DNA from: Chryseobacterium kimseyorum
Lineage (GTDB): Bacteria > Bacteroidota > Bacteroidia > Flavobacteriales > Weeksellaceae
Direction: 5' to 3'
Assembly: GCF_025971945.1 (NCBI RefSeq)
Contig: NZ_JAPDHW010000010.1
Location: forward strand, 1 to 64,000
Length of the DNA: 64,000 nucleotides
The position numbers were made by a program, and so were the translations under genes. The notes beneath the pieces were generated by a model. It was not told the origin of the DNA and did no database searches. It saw nothing but the letters and a program-made list of their open reading frames with translations. Shown here piece after piece: positions 56,651 through 64,000 of the stretch. How positions within the stretch are numbered: position 1 is the first letter of the stretch; each line of letters begins with the position of its first letter.

Positions 56651-57244
56651 TTAATCCTGTTCGTCCAGGAGGTGCCCGAAATAATCTTTTTTAGTCTGAA
56701 GATATCCCCGGCTAGAATCATTAGCTGGAATCTGCAGAGGAATTCTTGAATTCAAATTAATAGTACTCTGTTCCACGAATTTTACCTTTTCAGGATTGTT
56801 AGTCAGAAGATTAATGTTTTCTACGTTTAGAATTTTAAGAATTTCAACGGCAACCGAAAAATTTCTGTCATCTGCAGGCAATCCTAATTTCAGATTAGCT
56901 TCTACAGTGTCAAAACCTTGTTCCTGAAGAGAGTAAGCTTTCAGTTTGTTGATAATTCCTATATTACGACCTTCCTGCCTCAGGTAAACAATGATACCAC
57001 CATTTTCGTGCATGTACTTCATTGCCGCATCAAGTTGCTGTCCGCATTCGCATTTTTGAGAGTGAAAAACTTCGCCGGTTATACATTCAGAATGAAAACG
57101 GACATTGACTGGTTTTGAAAAATCTGTATTTTCTGCGATGATGGCCATGTGTGGCATCCAGTCTGTAGATTCTGCAGAAAAAGCTATCATTCGGAAATTC
57201 CCGTGATCGGTTGGGACATTAGCTTCCGCCTGAATTTTAATCAT
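56651..57244 (-). CDS. ribA: GTP cyclohydrolase II
   Basis: Opens GTP to start riboflavin synthesis. The 197 residues carry the zinc ligands Cys54, Cys65 and Cys67 (SECITGEVFHSQKCECG), the same positions as in E. coli RibA. The substrate-binding YLRQEGRNIGI is near 92. It lacks the N-terminal DHBP synthase domain common in other bacteria, so it is the stand-alone form. It lies downstream of the two small genes at 57255 and 57710 on the same strand. Confidence 0.95.
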   Translation of the reverse strand: MIKIQAEANVPTDHGNFRMIAFSAESTDWMPHMAIIAENTDFSKPVNVRFHSECITGEVFHSQKCECGQQLDAAMKYMHENGGIIVYLRQEGRNIGIINKLKAYSLQEQGFDTVEANLKLGLPADDRNFSVAVEILKILNVENINLLTNNPEKVKFVEQSTINLNSRIPLQIPANDSSRGYLQTKKDYFGHLLDEQD

Positions 57245-57254
57245 TGAGTAATTG

Positions 57255-57713
57255 TTATTTTTTACTGTTTATTGAATCTTCAATAAATGTAACATTTGTT
57301 TTTAATCTTACCAAATATCTGTTCAGAACCTCATCTTCATCTTTTTTTAGATATTTTCTGAGCTTCTGGATTTTTTTGTAAGATTTTTCTAGATTTTTAA
57401 AAGTCTTGTTTTTTCCGGAAACGTTTCCTGCATCAATAGCGTACAGGTAATTCTGTAAAGTATATTTCAGAGTATTTATTTCCTCATTTACTGCAGTATT
57501 TTTGAATTTAGGAAAACTAGAAATTAAATTGGTGATTTCAGCAGCATTTACATTTTCACTAATATTGATAGAAATACTGCTGATTCCCGCTTCATTCTCT
57601 GCTTTTTTTGCATCGCTGTAAAAACTGGTAGACAGGGGAGAAACGTTGGGTTTTTCTGTAGCGCAGGAAGTAATAGTTAATATGAGTAATCCGAAAAAAT
57701 ATTGTCGTTTCAT
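57255..57713 (-). CDS. Lipoprotein of unknown function
   Basis: The 152-residue protein has a lipobox TITSC (Cys17). The body is helical and rich in Lys, Asn and Glu, with a repeated LKK/NLEKSYKKIQKLRKYLKKDED-type pattern near 110-130 that looks coiled-coil-like. No family recognised. It overlaps the DUF4254 gene by four bases and precedes ribA by 10 bases, so the three form an operon. Confidence 0.7.
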   Translation of the reverse strand: MKRQYFFGLLILTITSCATEKPNVSPLSTSFYSDAKKAENEAGISSISINISENVNAAEITNLISSFPKFKNTAVNEEINTLKYTLQNYLYAIDAGNVSGKNKTFKNLEKSYKKIQKLRKYLKKDEDEVLNRYLVRLKTNVTFIEDSINSKK

Positions 57714-58321
57714 TTTTGCTCCTTTTGATAAAGGATTGGGTTAAGACTTTCATCATTGTACATTTTCATCTGTTTGTACACTTTCATCTTAACATCACCG
57801 TTTTCAATATCAGTAAGCAATTGGCTTATCGAGGTAGATAAATCCTGCTTCTGATCTAAAAGTACATCTAATTTTTTTTGACAATTAAAACGATGCTCTT
57901 CAGAAGCCGATTCTCTGTTGGCTTCCAATGACATATGGTAAACTTTGAGCGCAAGTATAGATAATCTGTCGACTGCCCATGCAGGAGTTTCAGTATTTAT
58001 TTTTGCGTCAGTTTTTGGAGTAATATGGTTATATTTATCTAGAAACCAACTGTCTATATACTCTACCAGATCTGTTCTCTGTTGATTAGAAGCATCAATT
58101 CTTCTTTTCAGTTTAAGAGCTTCCACCGGATCTATATTTTCATCTCTTATAATATCTTCAAAATGCCATTGAACGGTATCAATCCAGTTTTTAGCATACA
58201 AAATTCGTTCCAAACTGTCAGTTGGGAAAGCGTTATTTATTGGGGTATCAACATTGTCTAAAACGTGGTAGTCTTCAATTGATGTATTGAAGACTTTCCA
58301 TGCAGTTTCGGTAAAACTCAT
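57710..58321 (-). CDS. DUF4254 family protein
   Basis: Cytoplasmic protein of 203 residues, with no signal peptide or membrane segment, matching the Bacteroidota DUF4254 family of unknown function. Motifs are WHFEDIIRDE near 50, RRIDASNQQRTDLVEYID near 68 and ALKVYHMSLEANR near 125. The protein is mainly alpha-helical. It precedes the lipoprotein gene (overlap of four) and follows tatA by 13 bases. Confidence 0.82.
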   Translation of the reverse strand: MSFTETAWKVFNTSIEDYHVLDNVDTPINNAFPTDSLERILYAKNWIDTVQWHFEDIIRDENIDPVEALKLKRRIDASNQQRTDLVEYIDSWFLDKYNHITPKTDAKINTETPAWAVDRLSILALKVYHMSLEANRESASEEHRFNCQKKLDVLLDQKQDLSTSISQLLTDIENGDVKMKVYKQMKMYNDESLNPILYQKEQK

Positions 58322-58334
58322 ACTTTTCTAAGAA

Positions 58335-58547
58335 TTAGTTGCCTGTATTATTTGTTGTTGAAGATTGATTGTCGGTTTTTGGAGCCGGCTTATCTTCTTC
58401 TTTTACAGCATCTTTAAATTCTTTGATCCCAGAGCCCATACCTCTCATCAGTTCCGGAATTTTTTTTCCGCCAAAAAGAAGGAGAAGGATAATCGCAACG
58501 ATCAAAATGTGTTGCCAAGATAATGACAGTATTGTAAGTGTGTACAT
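58335..58547 (-). CDS. tatA: Twin-arginine translocase subunit TatA/TatE
   Basis: Small Tat pore subunit of 70 residues. It has one N-terminal transmembrane helix (about 12-25, ILIVAIILLLLFGG), the FGGKKIPELMRGMGSGIKEFK amphipathic segment with the conserved Phe-Gly, and a short disordered tail. The partner tatC is not in the window. It follows the EnvC-like gene by 29 bases on the same strand. Confidence 0.93.
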   Translation of the reverse strand: MYTLTILSLSWQHILIVAIILLLLFGGKKIPELMRGMGSGIKEFKDAVKEEDKPAPKTDNQSSTTNNTGN

Positions 58548-58576
58548 TTTAAAAAATTTTTACAAAGTTAATATTT

Positions 58577-60130
58577 TTAATTTGAAACCCAACCTAATGG
58601 ATCTACCGGTGTGTCTCCTCTCCAAATCTGGAAGTCTAAGGTAAAAGTACCGTCAAAATCCTGAGCTACAGTACCAACGGTTGTTCCAGCTGAAACCTGC
58701 TGCCCTTTAGAAACTGTGTTGCTACTTAGGTTTGAATAAATAGAGAAATAATCTCCATGTTTTATTAAAACTGTTTTCGTGCCATCCGCAGCTGGCATCA
58801 CCTGCGATACCACACCAGGAAAAACGGCTTTTGCGTTAGTTCCTTTTGCTACAGAGATTTTAATTCCGTTGTTTTCTTCAACAATATTTTTAAATACTGG
58901 ATGTGGCTGTCTTCCAAAACGGTGGGTAATTGTACCGTAAGCAGGCATTGCCAATCTTCCTTTATTTGCAGCGAAATTATTTCCTGCCGATGTAGAAACT
59001 CCATAATTTGTCATGGCTTTTGTTTCTGCAGCTTTTTTATCTTCGCCTGTTCTCTTTTCTAATGCTGCCTCAGCTGCCCTTGCGGCTGCTAACTTCGCAG
59101 TAGCTTCTCTCGATCTTAATGCAGCTTCATCTGAAGCTTTTTTAGCAGCGATTTTTCTGGCTTCATCTTTAGCGCTAGCTTCATTTTTTGCTGCTTCTTC
59201 ATTACGTTTTCTTTCATCTTCAGCTCTTTTAGCTGCAAATTCTGCAGCCTTTTTAGCTTCAGCTTCAGCTAATTTTCTTTCTCTTTCAAGGGCCTCTGCT
59301 CTTGCTTTATTTTCAGCGTCAATTCTAGCTTTTTCTCTCTCAGCAGCTATTTTAGCCAAACGAATTTTTTCTGCTTCAGCTTTTCTTCGAGATTCCTCTT
59401 CAGCCTTAGCTTTTCTGATTTCCTCTGCAATGATCGATCTAATCTGTCCTTCAAGGGCTTTAGACTGTGTTTGTTTCTGTCTTAATTCTCCGGCAAGTTT
59501 GGTTTCGTTCTTTTTAAACTCATTTACTAACTGCTCCTTCTGCGCTCTTTCAGCACTAATTGTTGTAAGATCTTTCTGCTGATTAACCAACAAGTTATCT
59601 TTTTCGATCGCAGATTTTCGTTTCTTATCTACAGATTTTTTTAACTCTACTGCAGCGTTGGTAATTTCAGCTGCTTTTTTATCCTGGTAGTCAGAATACT
59701 GTTTGAGATACTGAACCCTTCTTAAAGCTTCTCCAAAACCTTTGGAAGAGAGAATAAATGTAACTTTATTCTGTACTCCTTTGTTCTTGTACGCATTGAC
59801 CAAGACCTGAGCGTAGTTTTTTCTTAACACAGACAGCTCACGGTTTTGTCTGTTGATTTCGAGCTGACGAAGATAAATTTCGTCTTCTATAAATCTTTTT
59901 TCTTTCTGAGTGTTATTATAAACCTTTTCTCTTAAGGCCAGCTTCTGATTAACACTTGTGAGATAAGAAATTGAAAGTTTAGATTCATTTCTTGTTTTTG
60001 CTAAATCAGAATTTATTTTTGCAATTTGTTTTTTAAGCTCGGCATTTTGTTGCTGTAACTGCTCTTTCTTTTGCCCAAAGTGCAACGAGAACAGCAAAAT
60101 TCCTATTAAAAAGCTAAATTTTTTAATCAT
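58577..60130 (-). CDS. EnvC-like M23 (LytM) murein hydrolase activator, catalytically degenerate
   Basis: Exported protein of 517 residues with signal peptide (cleavage near HFGQ, 19). It has a long coiled coil (about 20-230), then an Ala/Glu/Lys-rich helix (230-370) and a C-terminal LytM domain (about 395-517). The zinc site that active M23 enzymes use (HxGxD and HxH) is degenerate. The first motif reads NNGIKIS instead of HxGxDi, and the last reads LDFQIW instead of HFEIR. One histidine remains in IKHGDY. This is the pattern of EnvC-type proteins, which activate amidases at the division site without hydrolysing peptidoglycan. It overlaps the DUF4292 gene by four bases. Confidence 0.88.
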   Translation of the reverse strand: MIKKFSFLIGILLFSLHFGQKKEQLQQQNAELKKQIAKINSDLAKTRNESKLSISYLTSVNQKLALREKVYNNTQKEKRFIEDEIYLRQLEINRQNRELSVLRKNYAQVLVNAYKNKGVQNKVTFILSSKGFGEALRRVQYLKQYSDYQDKKAAEITNAAVELKKSVDKKRKSAIEKDNLLVNQQKDLTTISAERAQKEQLVNEFKKNETKLAGELRQKQTQSKALEGQIRSIIAEEIRKAKAEEESRRKAEAEKIRLAKIAAEREKARIDAENKARAEALERERKLAEAEAKKAAEFAAKRAEDERKRNEEAAKNEASAKDEARKIAAKKASDEAALRSREATAKLAAARAAEAALEKRTGEDKKAAETKAMTNYGVSTSAGNNFAANKGRLAMPAYGTITHRFGRQPHPVFKNIVEENNGIKISVAKGTNAKAVFPGVVSQVMPAADGTKTVLIKHGDYFSIYSNLSSNTVSKGQQVSAGTTVGTVAQDFDGTFTLDFQIWRGDTPVDPLGWVSN

Positions 60131-60972
60131 TTAATCTCAATTTTCTTATAATTGGCTGGAACTGAATAAGGTGTTTCCATTTTAGTGAAGCCAAATTTCG
60201 TGTTTTCTAGCACAATCTGACTCGTTTTTGAACCTTTTATAATTATTTTAACATTTTGTGGCAATCTGAGATTATTGTCGAAGCTCTCCCATTGATCATA
60301 TACGATTTCTACAGCATCATCGGATTTCACATCCTGCAATTTAACGTAAATTAAATCATAATCGTTAGAATAACGCATATTGAGTTTATATTCTCGCTCA
60401 ACTCCGTTGGTTACTATTTTTTGTTTAGTGATCGATGAGAGCTGATATCCATCTTCATTTTTTTTGATCTCAGAGTTTCTGTTACTAACTAAAAGAAACG
60501 TCCTTCCTAATAAGATTTTTTCTAAAGTTTTATAATCAATGAAATTAATATTGAGTAAATTATTTAAATATTCGAAATCAGAATCTATGTAATTTTTATT
60601 GTATTTATCAACGGCTTTAATACCTTCAGGTGTTATAATGGCTCTCGCAGCATTGAAAAAAAGAAAATTAATGTTTGACCATATTTTTTTGTCGCTTTCA
60701 ATGTAGATCGTTGCATCCAAGGGGCTTACCCTGAGATTATCTGCGGTAATTTTGCTGTTGATTTTCATCTGATTAAATTCCGGATGTATATAGATATTTT
60801 CGTAAAAAGTCAATCGGTCTGAAATGTTTTTTCCATCATCTGTTTTATCCTGATCACCTGCGTTTTCTATTTTGATACTGTCATTGTCAGAAGCGTTTTG
60901 CATCGCATTTTTTCTGGTTTTACAGGATAGTATAACCGTAGTGACCAGCAATAACGAGATCCATTTTTTCAT
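60127..60972 (-). CDS. DUF4292 family lipoprotein
   Basis: Lipoprotein of 281 residues with lipobox VILSC (Cys17), of the Bacteroidota-specific DUF4292 family. Its beta-rich fold resembles outer-membrane lipoprotein carriers of the LolB/LolA shape. Recognisable is SDRLTFYENIYIHPEFNQMKINSKI near 55 and IYIESDKKIWSNINFLFFNAARAI near 90. The DUF4292 gene stands next to the EnvC-like gene, overlapping by four bases, which is a common neighbour pair in this phylum. The function is not established; envelope assembly is inferred from context. Confidence 0.82.
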   Translation of the reverse strand: MKKWISLLLVTTVILSCKTRKNAMQNASDNDSIKIENAGDQDKTDDGKNISDRLTFYENIYIHPEFNQMKINSKITADNLRVSPLDATIYIESDKKIWSNINFLFFNAARAIITPEGIKAVDKYNKNYIDSDFEYLNNLLNINFIDYKTLEKILLGRTFLLVSNRNSEIKKNEDGYQLSSITKQKIVTNGVEREYKLNMRYSNDYDLIYVKLQDVKSDDAVEIVYDQWESFDNNLRLPQNVKIIIKGSKTSQIVLENTKFGFTKMETPYSVPANYKKIEIK

Positions 60973-61009
60973 AAATTCTTTTATATATACTTTACAATAT
61001 TAACGCCAA

Positions 61010-61033
61010 ACCACACAAAACATTTTGTGTGGT
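61010..61033 (-). terminator. Hairpin after the nucleotidyltransferase gene
   Basis: ACCACACAAAA (61010-61020) and TTTTGTGTGGT (61023-61033) form an almost loopless palindrome. It lies 28 bases after the nucleotidyltransferase stop codon on the minus strand. The following bases TTGGCG are not a strong T run, so the terminator role is tentative. Confidence 0.45.
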
Positions 61034-61060
61034 CTGAAGTCAGTTTATTTGTTAATGCAA

Positions 61061-62080
61061 TTAATCTTTATTAAGGAAATCCAAAACAGAGTAATCTCCC
61101 AGTGAAATTTCTCTTGCCACACCAAAATACTGTGCAGAATTTCCAATCATTGAGTTGGAGAGATTTCCGTGATTGATCTTTGTATTTTCCTGAATTAATG
61201 AGTTTTCAATATTTGAATTGATAATCACCGTATTATTTCCAACAGAAACTCCCGGGCCGATTTTCGAATTCATAATCTTTACATTTTCACCTATAAAGCA
61301 TGGTGGAATGATTAATGAATTTTCTACAACAGCAGTTGATGCGAAATGAGACATTTCTTCGGTTTCGTACGCAAGGATTTTGCAATTGGTTTCTACCGTA
61401 GCATTTTTATTTCCGCAGTCCATCCAGTCATTTACTTGTCCGGAACTGAATTTTGCTCCTTTGGCTTTTAGGTTTTCAAGTGCGAGCGTCAATTGATATT
61501 CCCCACCATTTTTGATGTCATTTGAGATGATGTAATTAATTTCATCCATCAATTTCTCAGCACTGTTGAAATAGTAGATACCAATAATCGCTAAATCCGA
61601 AACAAAAGTTTCCGGTTTTTCAATAAAATCTGTAATAAAACCTTTTTCATCTAACTTTACAACCCCAAAAGCAGATGGATCTTCAACGCTTTTTACCCAG
61701 ATAACACCATCGGACTCTTTATCTAAAACGAAATCTGCACGAAACAGTGTATCAGCAAATGCGACAACAACATTTCCTTGCATAGATTCTTCAGCACATT
61801 TTATAGCATGAGCAGTTCCAAGAGGCTCCAATTGATGATAAATACTTCCTTTCGCGCCTAATCTTTCTGCGATCTGCAACAATGATTTTTCTACCTCATC
61901 ACCGAAATCACCAATAATAAAAGCAACTTCCTCTATTTCCTCTCCGGCAACTTTAGCAATATCTTCTACCAGTCTCTGAACAATTGGTTTTCCTGCAATA
62001 GGAATCAATGGTTTTGGAACTGTTAAAGTATGTGGACGTAATCTGGAACCACGCCCAGCCATTGGAACAATAATTTTCAT
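61061..62080 (-). CDS. Sugar-phosphate nucleotidyltransferase
   Basis: Activates a hexose-1-phosphate with a nucleotide, 339 residues. The N-terminal domain has the pyrophosphorylase signature VPMAGRGSRLRPHTLTVPKP and the metal site ADTLFRADF near 108. The C-terminal part, with repeats of IxxS/N-GENVKI-type (PPCFIGENVKIMNSKIGPG), is a left-handed beta-helix. It therefore resembles bifunctional nucleotidyl/acyltransferase-like proteins; the acyltransferase catalytic His is not recognised. Substrate (glucose, mannose or GlcNAc-1-P) unknown. It pairs with the flippase gene, 16 bases upstream on the same strand, for surface polysaccharide production. Confidence 0.88.
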   Translation of the reverse strand: MKIIVPMAGRGSRLRPHTLTVPKPLIPIAGKPIVQRLVEDIAKVAGEEIEEVAFIIGDFGDEVEKSLLQIAERLGAKGSIYHQLEPLGTAHAIKCAEESMQGNVVVAFADTLFRADFVLDKESDGVIWVKSVEDPSAFGVVKLDEKGFITDFIEKPETFVSDLAIIGIYYFNSAEKLMDEINYIISNDIKNGGEYQLTLALENLKAKGAKFSSGQVNDWMDCGNKNATVETNCKILAYETEEMSHFASTAVVENSLIIPPCFIGENVKIMNSKIGPGVSVGNNTVIINSNIENSLIQENTKINHGNLSNSMIGNSAQYFGVAREISLGDYSVLDFLNKD

Positions 62081-62096
62081 ATATAGTTTAATTAAA

Positions 62097-63572
62097 TTAT
62101 GATTTTCTAAGAATTTTATTGATCATCGTTCTTTCGTTGTAGACTAAAAATGCGATGAACAGTATAAACATTCCGTTTCCTATTAAGTAATTGTGTCTGA
62201 AACAATAAAACGAAATCATGGAAATAGCGATCGATAATACCAAATATACTGCGATCTTTTTTATGTTGTAATGAATGGGATATTGTATTTTCCCCCAAAT
62301 ATAGGAGATTATCATCATACTTGTGTAAGTAATTAAAGCTGCAAAGGCACTTGCCCAATATCCGTAAACAGGAATAAAAGTAAAGTTAATGAATATCGTA
62401 ATTGCCGCTCCAATCAGTGAAATGTATAAGCCAACTCTTGTCTGATCTGATAACTTGTACCAGATTGAAAGATTGAGATAAATTCCTAAAAATAAAGCTC
62501 CGAGCATGACGAAAGGAATAATTTCAATTCCTTCAAAATAGAGTGGGTTTTTTAAATATTTTTCTGAAATCCACTGCAGATTAACCATCAATCCGATGTA
62601 GATTAAACAGTTGCAGATGACAAAAACATCCATTAAAACAGCATACGTTTTGTGATTGCTCTTGTCTTTGAAACTTGAGAAAAAATACGGTTCGATTCCA
62701 AGTTGATAAGCCTGTCGAAAGACCGTAATAAACGTTGCGATCTTATAAACTGCACCATAGACTCCAATCTGATGTTTGGCTTCTTCTTTGGGAAGTAAGT
62801 ATTTTAAAAACTGTCGGTCCAGTGTCTGATTAATAATTCCAGCCAATCCAGCAATCATGACCGGCCATGAGTAACTCATTATTCTTTTCCAAAGTTTAAA
62901 ATCAAATCTCCGGATGCTGAAATTCACAAATTCTTTTCCTACAATTGCTAATGTGATGATGCTCTGTACCAAATTGGCAATGAAAACATATCCGACCCCG
63001 ATTCCGGGATCATATTTAAGTCCAAAAATGCCTTCGGGATAATGAGGAAGCCATTTGATGAAAAAGACAACCAAGAAATAATATACTAATGATCCTATTA
63101 CTTTAGAAAGCATGTATGTTACCGGTTTTCCTTCTAATCTCAAAACGGCTGAAGGAATGGTTGCAAATGCATCAAAAGATAGTATAAAAAGGAAAATTAC
63201 AAGATAGTTAACCTGATCCGGTGTTTCAAAGGCGTTGGCAAGATCCTGTCTGAAGACGTAGCCTAAGATAAGATAAATAAAACCGATCCCTAAAATGCTG
63301 AGTGCCGAAGTAGAAACTAAAGTTTTTTTATCTATATCACCTTCCTGAGCAAAACGGAAAAAGGAAGTTTCCATTCCGTGGGTAAGAAAAACGGTAATAA
63401 CTCCCGCAATAGAATACCAATCCACAAAAGGTGAGGATGCAGAAGGTCCGAATGCCTTGGTAACGATTGGTGCAATAAGGAAAGGGAAGATCCTCACCAA
63501 TACTGAACTCAAACCATAAACAGCGGTTTGCCCTAATAATTTCTTGTACAAATTAATTTTTTTAAAGTGCAA
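62097..63572 (-). CDS. Wzx-type polysaccharide flippase (MOP superfamily)
   Basis: Membrane protein of 491 residues with about 12-14 transmembrane segments (for example AVYGLSSVLVRIFPFLIAPIV and FIANLVQSIITLAIVGKEF). It belongs to the polysaccharide exporter/MOP family, flipping lipid-linked oligosaccharides. No ATG occurs near the N-terminus: the frame opens with TTG at 63572, and another TTG at 63551 precedes YKKLLGQTAVYG. The latter is possible because a TAnnTTTG box (63570-63577, minus) overlaps the first TTG. Exact start therefore uncertain. It precedes the nucleotidyltransferase gene on the same strand. Confidence 0.87.
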   Translation of the reverse strand: MHFKKINLYKKLLGQTAVYGLSSVLVRIFPFLIAPIVTKAFGPSASSPFVDWYSIAGVITVFLTHGMETSFFRFAQEGDIDKKTLVSTSALSILGIGFIYLILGYVFRQDLANAFETPDQVNYLVIFLFILSFDAFATIPSAVLRLEGKPVTYMLSKVIGSLVYYFLVVFFIKWLPHYPEGIFGLKYDPGIGVGYVFIANLVQSIITLAIVGKEFVNFSIRRFDFKLWKRIMSYSWPVMIAGLAGIINQTLDRQFLKYLLPKEEAKHQIGVYGAVYKIATFITVFRQAYQLGIEPYFFSSFKDKSNHKTYAVLMDVFVICNCLIYIGLMVNLQWISEKYLKNPLYFEGIEIIPFVMLGALFLGIYLNLSIWYKLSDQTRVGLYISLIGAAITIFINFTFIPVYGYWASAFAALITYTSMMIISYIWGKIQYPIHYNIKKIAVYLVLSIAISMISFYCFRHNYLIGNGMFILFIAFLVYNERTMINKILRKS

Positions 63573-63577
63573 ATGTA
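63570..63577 (-). promoter_or_regulatory. Candidate -7 box of the flippase gene
   Basis: CAAATGTA on the plus strand reads TACATTTG on the minus strand, an exact TAnnTTTG. It overlaps the furthest-upstream TTG start at 63572, which favours the second TTG at 63551 as the true start. Confidence 0.45.
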
Positions 63578-63632
63578 AATATTAGAATTCACAATTTTCT
63601 GATTGATGTCTAAAAATCATTGTTGAAAATAT

Positions 63633-63640
63633 TAAATTTG
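63633..63640 (+). promoter_or_regulatory. Candidate -7 box of the dihydroorotase gene
   Basis: TAAATTTG matches TAnnTTTG and lies 33 bases before the ATG at 63674. No TTG is found at -33. Confidence 0.5.
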
Positions 63641-63673
63641 TGCAATACAAATCTTTATTTCTAAAAAATAAAA

Positions 63674-64000
63674 ATGAAAATTCTTATAAAAAATGTAAAA
63701 ATCGTTAACGAAGGACAGATTGTCGAAAGCGATATTCTTATTGAAAATGATTTGATTTCTAAAATAGAAGCTCATATTTCTGAGGAAGCAGATCAGATCA
63801 TCGATGGTTCAGGAAAATATCTTCTGCCGGGCGTCATTGATGATCAGGTTCATTTCCGCGATCCGGGTTTGACTCATAAAGGTGATATCGAAACCGAATC
63901 AAGAGCTGCAATTGCCGGTGGAATTACAAGCTTTATCGACCAGCCCAATACAGTGCCTAATGCGGTGACTCAGGAGTTATTGGCTGATAAATATGAAATT
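63674..64000 (+). CDS. Dihydroorotase, truncated by the window end
   Basis: Amidohydrolase of pyrimidine synthesis; 109 codons are visible and the frame is still open at 64000. The N-terminus MKILIKNVKIVNEG and the region YLLPGVIDDQVHFRDPGLT are typical of class I dihydroorotases. The HxH metal motif normally reads DxHVHFR; here the first histidine is glutamine (DDQVHFRDPG). As I recall, DDQVHFR is usual in Bacteroidota dihydroorotases, so this is probably a lineage variant rather than a loss of function. It could be a related dihydropyrimidinase-like protein. It diverges from the flippase gene. Confidence 0.88.
   Translation, partial: MKILIKNVKIVNEGQIVESDILIENDLISKIEAHISEEADQIIDGSGKYLLPGVIDDQVHFRDPGLTHKGDIETESRAAIAGGITSFIDQPNTVPNAVTQELLADKYEI

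Noticed and set aside
59013..59582. Alanine/serine-rich open frame opposite the EnvC-like gene
   Set aside because: It is the antisense shadow of the long Ala/Lys/Glu helical region, with no independent start or domain.

Overview
The window is AT-rich DNA from a member of the Bacteroidota, class Flavobacteriia. The gene content points to Chryseobacterium or a close relative in the Weeksellaceae; the genus is inferred from overall resemblance, not proven. Supporting evidence includes a type IX secretion sorting domain, OmpA proteins with thrombospondin-3 repeats, DUF4129/DUF4254/DUF4292/DUF2851 families, a bacillithiol enzyme, split MetH, and many genes preceded by the Bacteroidota -7 promoter motif TAnnTTTG instead of a strong Shine-Dalgarno sequence. 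Almost all of the window is ordinary chromosome. I see no prophage, plasmid, CRISPR array or tRNA gene.

Layout. 1-160: 5S rRNA and its terminator, the end of an rRNA operon. 161-969: repeat-rich non-coding DNA with a 15-copy heptanucleotide array. 970-9540: housekeeping genes (secreted amylase, YbiT-like ABC-F, SmpB, a major OmpA-type protein, YebC, an LpxH-like phosphoesterase with a glycosyltransferase). 9704-17887: a membrane and MoxR module (RDD protein diverging from SpoIIM, a polytopic membrane protein, DUF4129, DUF4350, MoxR, DUF58). It is interrupted by a REP-flanked tyrosine transposase and by a second inverted-repeat element. 17912-21758: a secreted glycosidase-like lipoprotein, OsmC, and a large GH63-type glucosidase.

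21910-32528 is the methionine region. A SAM-I riboswitch leads metX, followed by a homoserine dehydrogenase carrying ACT domains but no kinase, a PLP sulfhydrylase, the homocysteine module of MetH, a fatty-acid desaturase, the rest of MetH, a small exported protein and metF. Together these take homoserine to methionine and supply methyl-tetrahydrofolate. 32577-40843 holds a YghO-like acetyltransferase, FolE, CysS, a type IX cargo protein and a CBM20-GH77 glucanotransferase.

40987-50031: a low-complexity secreted protein, a Spy-like protein, ferritin, a very long perfect palindrome, an AddA/RecB-like helicase-nuclease, and four tandem paralogues of an exported transthyretin-like family. 50046-56564: GNAT, PspC and DUF2851 proteins; a bshA operon with a NagZ-like GH3 enzyme; a lipoprotein. 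56651-63572: RibA, then an envelope cluster (DUF4254, TatA, a catalytically degenerate EnvC-like factor, DUF4292) and sugar nucleotidyltransferase plus flippase genes. The window ends inside a dihydroorotase gene.

No single clearly new system stands out. The most interesting items are the RAYT/REP unit inside the MoxR operon, the four-gene paralogue cluster, the heptanucleotide arrays, the 21-bp perfect palindrome, and the SAM-riboswitch methionine locus with its kinase-less ThrA and split MetH.
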